Assembly (NCBI GenBank): GCA_016748015.1
Contig: JAAOMT010000197.1
Span: 96,388-160,387, forward strand
DNA from: Geosiphon pyriformis
Taxonomy: Eukaryota > Glomeromycota > Glomeromycetes > Archaeosporales > Geosiphonaceae
Reading direction: 5' to 3'
Length of the DNA stretch: 64,000 nucleotides
Shown: positions 58,080 to 64,000 of the stretch, in pieces
Layout of the letters: each line of letters opens with the position of its first letter
Position numbering within the stretch: position 1 is the stretch's first letter
The notes under the pieces: model-generated
Database searches by the model: none
What the model saw: the letters and a program-made list of their open reading frames with translations, nothing else
What the model was told of the DNA's origin: nothing
Translations under genes and position numbers: made by a program

Positions 58080-59300
58080 TTTTATTCAATTACTATATAC
58101 TGTTTTGGCTAAGATTTTGTTGTTTTATCTTAATTTATAAGCTCTATTTCCTAGAATTTTTTCTATGTGAAATGGTCCGTCTCATTTGGGATCAAATTTT
58201 CCACTCTATTGTTTTTCCACTTTAATATAATATAGAAATACTTTGTCTCCAATCTTAAATTTAACTAGTTTATCTGTTAGTTGGTTATCATGTCTCTTTT
58301 TTTGTTTCTCTTGTGACTTTTAAATATTATCAGCTGCTTTTTGCCATTTGTTTTCCAGTGTCTTCATTAAGTCATATGTTCTTTTCAACAATGTTCTTTG
58401 AAAATTTTCTTCTGTTATTGGTTCTGTTGGATATGTTCTGACTTCTATCTTAACTGGTAAGATTGCTGTTCTACTATATACTAATTCAAATAGTGTTGTT
58501 TGTATAGTGTCTTGTTTCATTGTCCAATAAGTGAATAATATTGATAATATAAACAAATCTTATTCATCCTGGTTTTCTTGACTGATTTTGGCTATTGCTT
58601 TAAACAGTGTTTTGTTGAACCTTTCAACTAACCCATTTGTTTATGGATGATATGATGATGATAATAGTCTTTTCATCTTAAATCTTTGACTTAATTCTGT
58701 CAATATTCTATTTACAAAGTGAATTCTTTGATTTGATAATAGTTTTTTTGGACATCCGTGTTGACAGATCAAATCTTGATGAACAAATTCAGCAACAGAT
58801 TCTGCATTTGCTCTTTAAATGGATTTTGCTTTTGGCCATTTTGTGAGATAATTTATGGCTATTGCAATATATCTGTTTCCTCTGCTGGTTATTATTAATG
58901 GTTCAACTAAGTCAATTCCAATGTGATCAAATAGTTGTCTTATTTTAATTGGTTTTAATGGCTTACTTGGCCTTGTTTCTCCTTTTTTCTGACAAGTATT
59001 ACAATTTTAAACATATTGAATAGTGTCTGAATATATTAATGGCCAATAGTATCTTTTTCTGATTCTTTCCATAGTTGTTTCTTTGTAAAAATGTCCTGCT
59101 ATTGGATCTGAGTATATATTAAATAATATTGTTTTTTTCTTTAGTTTTGTAACTATTCTGGTTAGTTGATCTGGATTTCTTTTGTTTTTCTGGTAAAGTA
59201 TATTTTGATGGTTAATAAAATATTTTGATTGCTGTTTTATGTTGTTTTGTTCCTTTTGAGATAATTTTTCTTTGAACAATTGGGTATTTATATAATATTA
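58080..59300 (-). pseudogene. C integrase
   Basis: 59007-59279 is open and holds the zinc region (GHFYKETTMERIRKRYYWP). The core follows at about 58600-58960 (GIDLVEPL and PKQTG-type blocks with stops). 58320-58556 is open (TMKQDTIQTTLFELVYSRTA), the start of the C-terminal part. The barrel lies near 58100-58200. Confidence 0.82.
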
Positions 59301-59399
59301 GAGTGGTTGATATTTTTGTATATTCATCTTTTTGTTATATTTTTGGGTTGAAATGTTTTTAGATTTGTCTCATTTGTAACAGACCATCAGCATTTTTGT

Positions 59400-61068
59400 T
59401 TTCTTTTCCTTTTTTGTAATGTACTGTATAATTAAATGGTGAAAGTTCTATTTTCTATCTGATATAGTAATTGTCTGCAAATTCTTGCTTTTGGATTGAA
59501 GTTAATTCTTTATGATCAGTATACACATCAAATTTTTGACTCAAGTATTTTTTCCATTTAATAACAGCCCAATAGATAGCTAAGTGTTCCAATACTGGAG
59601 TTCTATAGTTTCTTTCAGCTGGATTTAAGCTTCTACTGATATAAGCTACTGGGTGTTTTTGTCCATTCAGTCCTTTCTGTAATAGTATCACTTCCAATGC
59701 TTGACCAAATGCATTAGTTGTAATTATGAATGGCTTGCTATGATCTGAATAGATCAATACTGGAGCTTAAATAAGCTTTCTTCTTAATGTATTAAAAGCT
59801 TTTTGCTAAGTTTCTGTCCATTCATATTTGGTGTTCTTTGTTTGGAGTTGGTATAGTAGTTAAGCTATTTTGGAAAAGTCTTTGATAAAGCATCAGTAGT
59901 ATTCAGCAAATTCCAAGAATGCTCTTAATTCTGTGAGATTATTTGGTACTGGAAAGTTTTTAATAATCTCAATCTTGTCTGGATCTGTTTTAATATCATT
60001 TTTGCTCACAACATGTCCCAAAAACTTTATTTCTGTTTTGCCAAAGAAGCATTTGTTGACATTTAATTTCAATTCTGCTTGTCTGAGTTTTTCGAATACT
60101 TATTGGAGATGATACAGATAATTATTGAATGTTTTGAAGAACACATTGATATTATCCAAGTATACAATTACAAATTTCCATAGCAGTCTAATATAGACAA
60201 TTTTCATGAGTTGTTGAAATGTGATAAGAGCATTTATCAAGCCAAATGGCATCACTTCAAATTCGAAATTTTATTCTTATGTTGTAAAAGCTGTTTTCTT
60301 TTTATCTTTTGGTTTCATGGCTACTTGCCAGTAACCACTGTCTAAGTCCAATGTTGAAAACCATTTTTTTCCTCCAAAAGTGTCAAACAATTCTTGGATT
60401 TTTGGAGTCAGGTAGCTATCTCTTTTGGTTACTCCATTTAGTTTTCAGTAATCTATACAAAAGTGGATTTTTTCATTTTTCTTATGGACTAGTACCATTG
60501 GTGATAACCATGGGCTCATTAATAGTTAAATTAACCTATTGTCAAGCATCCGATTGATTTCTTGACAAATGATTTTATGACTGGCTAATGGTACTCTGTA
60601 TGCTCTTTGTTTAATTGGCATTGTATCTTTAGTCTTAATCTAATACTGAATGATATTAGTATGGCCAAATTCGTTTTCACTGGCAAAAATGTTATTAAAG
60701 TTATTAAGTAACATCTTGAGCTGCATATGTTGAAATGAGTTTAAATTTTTCAAATTCATCTGTTCCAATTGTTCTGGTTGGAGTAGATAACATTTCCCTT
60801 GTTTGTATATTATTTGTAATGTGATATTCACATATCCACACAGTTGTGAAAAGTCTGGAATGGTGTTTGACAGTTGGTCTTCAATTTTGGTGGTTAAGTA
60901 TTCAATGGTGGTTCCTTCCAGTATCTTAATGGTATCTTCCATGTTGTTGTAAATAAGAATTTTGATGTGCCTGTAGTTCTTGGCTGGTATGTATAGATTA
61001 ATAAGTCCAATCTTTCCTGATTTATAAATAGTTGTTTTTGCTTCAAACATCTGAGCTTGACCTTTCAT
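59400..61068 (-). pseudogene. C pre-RT spacer, reverse transcriptase and RNase H
   Basis: The spacer 61068-60640 is open for 142 codons (FEAKTTIYKSGKIGLINLYI, QMNLKNLNSFQHMQLKML). RT lies at about 60640-59950, with the fingers HKKNEKIHFC near 60470, KWFSTLDLDSGYWQVAMKP near 60330 and YLDN at 60151-60162. RNase H 59757-59455 is open: TTNAFGQALEVILLQKGLNG, AYISRSLNPAERNYRTPVLE, DVYTDHKELTSI. Confidence 0.86.
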
Positions 61069-61126
61069 CTTTTTTTCTATAGTTAATATGTACTGGTCAT
61101 ATAGTAGAATAGAAATTGATAGATAG

Positions 61127-61974
61127 TGTTACAGTAATTATTTGGGGTTTCAAGTCAAATAACAAATCTGTAACTTGGTGCTCAAAAGCTATTTGCATTG
61201 ATGATAAACTGAAGGTTTTGGGATTTGAAGGTTTTTCCAATGAGTTTTTTGTATAATGGACAGAGATTCAATAGTTGTTTTATCTGTAGCTTTCCAGACT
61301 CGCAAGTCTGTCAATTCTTTTCTCGGCTTGGTGGCTGGCAATCTTCTGGTAAGTAATCCATATCTTCTGTACATGTCCTACCCACTTGCAGGGGTCTTTT
61401 ACCAGGCAATTCTTGACATCAGTAATCAGCACTTTTTAATCAATTGGTTAGTACACAATAACAAAATCACAGAAAATAAAGAAAATAACAAAATAAAGAA
61501 ATATAAAGAAATAAGCCAAGGTGTTTGGTAGACTAGTATTCTGTCAATAGCCATGATCAAGAGCTATTGGTCCAGTGTGGTTAAGTATTAATTACTATCA
61601 ACATGAAGTGTTGATAGTGGATAGTGGATTGAGATATGAAATAATTATTTATTTGATGATTTTGTTTCTAGGCTAAGGATTTTGTGGTATCGATTCTGTC
61701 TTTTCTGTTTCTAACACTACTGTTATATATACATATTTGAGATTCCTCAATTCCTCAATTCTTCACGATGAGAATCCTGGAATTCTTGGAATTTTGTAAT
61801 TCCTTTAAGAGGAATCCTGGAATTCTGGAATCCTGTGATTCCTTGTCGGGGAATCTTGAAATTCCTGGAATCTTGCAATTTCTAAGAAGAATCCTGGAAT
61901 TCCATATTTACTACATCTACTTCTGATTGGCTAATAATTATACTAATATATTTTCTCTATTTCTATAAGTAACA
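61127..61974 (-). repeat. 3' LTR of D
   Basis: 848 bp, ends TGTTAC and GTAACA. It has a full GGAATTCC-type palindrome array at about 61741-61911 (on the minus strand) and a TATA-like run near 61728. It is closest to the solo LTR 3446-4373 and the 3' LTR of A1. A purine tract AAAAGGAGGAAATAA lies at 61975-61989 (minus strand). Confidence 0.9.
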
Positions 61975-61987
61975 TTATTTCCTCCTT

Positions 61988-62329
61988 TTAATATTGAGCT
62001 CTGTCAAAATCCAACTCATTTAATTCCCTTTCTTGAAGTATTTCCTGGATTTTGTTTTCAAGAATTACTTGTGTTATTTGGGTCTGTAATTTTTCAAATT
62101 GAGTCTTGGTGATCTTTCCCAATTGATTACTGGTAACTCTATTTATTGTTTTGTTGAGTAATATTTCTGGTCTATCCTGAAATGCTGTGTGTATTTGGTA
62201 TATGGCTCGGGCCTGTGTGGATAAGTTGTTTTTTCCCACAAAATGTTTTAATTGTTGTAGTATTTTTTTGTCGAATAATTGCTTTGTTTTATCCATATAT
62301 AGATTCTGGATATTTATATGTTGTCCCAA
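61988..62329 (-). CDS. D ORF3 (113 residues visible as one open frame)
   Basis: Open frame with MGQHINIQNLYMDKTKQLFD, LKHFVGKNNLSTQARAIYQI, HTAFQDRPEILLNKTINRVT, QFEKLQTQITQVILE and the end NELDFDRAQY. It stops just before the polypurine tract. Upstream (62330-62720) a related frame continues with a stop, so the true protein is probably longer, similar to B1 ORF3 (235 residues). It is predicted helical, charged and soluble. Unknown family. A1, C and F carry clear relatives and B1/B2 distant ones. Whether the visible ATG or an upstream one is used cannot be decided. Confidence 0.6.
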   Translation of the reverse strand: MGQHINIQNLYMDKTKQLFDKKILQQLKHFVGKNNLSTQARAIYQIHTAFQDRPEILLNKTINRVTSNQLGKITKTQFEKLQTQITQVILENKIQEILQERELNELDFDRAQY

Positions 62330-62799
62330 GTAAAAATAACAATAGTTTCGTGGAAATTATTGTATCCACTAATTCCAAGTTTCTTTAGTCAACTCTTGAT
62401 ATAGTGACTTTTTTGTCAACTCTTTTATTGCTAATTTTACTTTTGCAATGATTTTGTCTACTGTATTTTCAGTTTTCTTCTGTGTTCTGAGTTGCAATGT
62501 CTTTCTAGTATCTTGATATCAAATGGTTTGTTGATTGATTGTAATCTCCATTTCCTGGTGTTGAATTAATTGAAAGAGTTGTTGTGCTAGTGAGTGAATG
62601 TTGTCTGTAATTTCTATTTTTCTGATATTTCCTGTCATGTCTATCATGTCTTTATATATTTTTTTTATGGATCAATTTAATGTGTTGTTGTTGATAATCA
62701 CGATTGGTTTCAGATCTCATGGAGTTTCATCTGGTTGGACTAGTATTCTCTGTACTCCTAATTGTGGAATATTACTGATAGATGGTAGTGTAATATTGT

Positions 62800-64000
62800 G
62801 GTATGGTTTCAGTCGATCTCTATGTGCTGCTTTGGTTAAAATTTTGTTATCCAGTCTTAATTTGTAAGCACCATTCCCTAGAATTTCTTCTATGTAAAAT
62901 GGTCCATTCCATTTGGGGTCAAATTTTCTACTCCATTGTTTTTCTGCTTTGGTATGATGTAAGAGTACTTTGTCTCCAATTTGAAATTCAACTGGTTTGT
63001 TTAGTAGTTGACTATTGTGTTTTTTTTTCTGTTTTTCTTTGTGACTTTTGAATATTATCAGCTGCTCTTTTTTGTTTATTTTCCAATGTTTCTATTAAGT
63101 CATATGTTTTTCTCAACAATGTTTCTTGAAAATTTTTTTCTGTTATTGGTTCAGCTAGATAGGTATTAATTTCTCTCTCTACTGGTAATGTTGCTGTTCT
63201 ACCATATACTAATTCAAATGGTGTTGCTTGTGTAGTATCTTGCTTCATTGTCCAATAAGCAAATAATACTGATGGTATGAACAAATCTCATTTGTCCTGG
63301 TTTTCTTGGCTGAGTTTGGCAATTGCTTCACACAATGTTCTGTTGAATCTTTTGACTAATTCATTGGTTTGTGGATGGTATGGTGATGATAGTGGTCTCT
63401 TAATTCCGAATCTTTGGCTCAATTCTGTTAATGTTCTGTTCACAAAATGAGTTCCTTGGTCTGATAATAATTTCTTTGGACATCCATGTCAACAAATTAA
63501 ATCTTGATAAATGAATTCGGCAATGGATTCTGCATCTGCTCTTTGAATTGCTTTCGCCTCTGGCCATTTAGTGAGATAATTCATGGCTACTGTTATATAT
63601 CTGTTTCCTCTGCTGGTGATTATTAATGGTCTGACTAAATCAATTCCAATCTGGTTGAATGGTTGTCCTACTTTGATTAGTCTTAATGGTTCACTGGGTC
63701 TTGTTCCTTTTTTTTGCTAACAAGCATCACAATTTTGAATATATTGAATGATATCTGGGTACATTGATGGCCAATAGTATCTCTTTCTGGTTCTTTCTAT
63801 GGTTGCTTTTTTGTAAAAATGTCCTGCTGTTGAATTTGAGTGCATGTTGAATAATATTGTCTCTTTTTCTGGCTCTGTAATTACTCTGGTTGGCTGATCT
63901 GAATTCCTTCTATTTTTCCAATAAAGTATATTTTGGTAAGTGATAAAATATTTTGATTGTTGTTTGATACTCTTTCATTCCATTTGAGATAAATTCTCCT
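62800..64000 (-). pseudogene. D integrase (partial, window edge)
   Basis: The C-terminal barrel is near 62810-62930 in reverse (WSRKFDPKWNGPFYIEEILG type). 63012-63284 is open (TMKQDTTQATPFELVYGRTA). The core D, D, E region lies at about 63330-63660, and the zinc region (ERTRKRYYWP) near 63770-63800. It still has a few stops (for example TAG/TGA near 63480 and 63715). It continues beyond 64000. Confidence 0.82.

Larger units (their letters stand above)
56432..61126 (-). mobile_element. Element C: 3' half of an A-like LTR retrotransposon
   Basis: The minus-strand element inserted into E. The 3' LTR is 56432-57241, preceded by ORF3, integrase, RNase H and RT up to 61126, where the sequence breaks in the pol region just before RT and abuts the LTR of D. 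Gag, protease and dUTPase are absent here. The break aligns with A1 at about 20605, so D most likely inserted into C and the missing half should lie beyond the window. Confidence 0.85.
61127..64000 (-). mobile_element. Element D: 3' end of an A-family LTR retrotransposon (runs off the window)
   Basis: 3' LTR 61127-61974, ORF3 and integrase on the minus strand, continuing past position 64000. Sequence decay is lower than in A1 (ORF3 is intact). The 4 bp outside the LTR at 61123-61126 are ATAG. If D is nested in C, the same four bases should flank its other LTR. Confidence 0.87.

Overview
The window looks like nuclear DNA of a filamentous fungus, most probably an arbuscular mycorrhizal fungus (Glomeromycotina, Rhizophagus- or Gigaspora-like). 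The reasons are extreme AT richness, small GT-AG introns of 61-85 bp, and Glomeromycotina-type LINE and Ty3/Gypsy elements. The species is inferred from protein and repeat style and was not checked by search.

Layout. 1-6025: LINE copy 1 (+), truncated by the window start, with a solo LTR (3446-4373) inside its RT/RNase H part. 6026-7317: AT-only spacer. 7318-37890: one LINE copy (LINE 2, minus strand) split by successive insertions: a short LTR element F (7402-9801), a solo LTR (about 12432-13189), a full-length LTR element A1 (15454-26044, with a Tc1/mariner derivative in its 3' LTR) and a full-length LTR element B1 (27509-37408). The LINE pieces were matched by aligning them by eye to LINE 1. 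Most insertions carry 4-bp target duplications that are identical or differ only by C-to-T/G-to-A. 37891-39600: second AT-only spacer.

39600-44450 is a host gene island with normal CpG frequency: a minus-strand coiled-coil gene with an internal duplication, a plus-strand Rnl2-type RNA ligase with two introns, and a minus-strand FCF1/UTP24 PIN-domain gene with six introns. All three become uninterrupted reading frames once introns are placed. 44450-45354 is a decayed stretch. 45355-55303 is a second B element (B2, minus). 55304-56431 is a fragment of a third B element (E, +). 56432-61126 is the 3' half of an A-like element (C, minus), and 61127-64000 is the 3' end of another (D, minus) that appears nested in C.

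The LTR elements share the order gag - protease - Cys-rich segment - dUTPase - RT - RNase H - integrase - ORF3. The dUTPase and its Cys-rich neighbour are unusual additions. ORF3, between integrase and the 3' LTR, is unrecognised, is present in all five LTR elements that reach that position, and is the only coding segment I recognise in the short element F. The LTR families carry different short-repeat arrays at the same promoter-proximal position. Nearly all element genes are broken by stops of the CAA/CAG-to-TAA/TAG and TGG-to-TGA/TAG kind, with strong CpG loss, pointing to cytosine-directed mutation of repeats.
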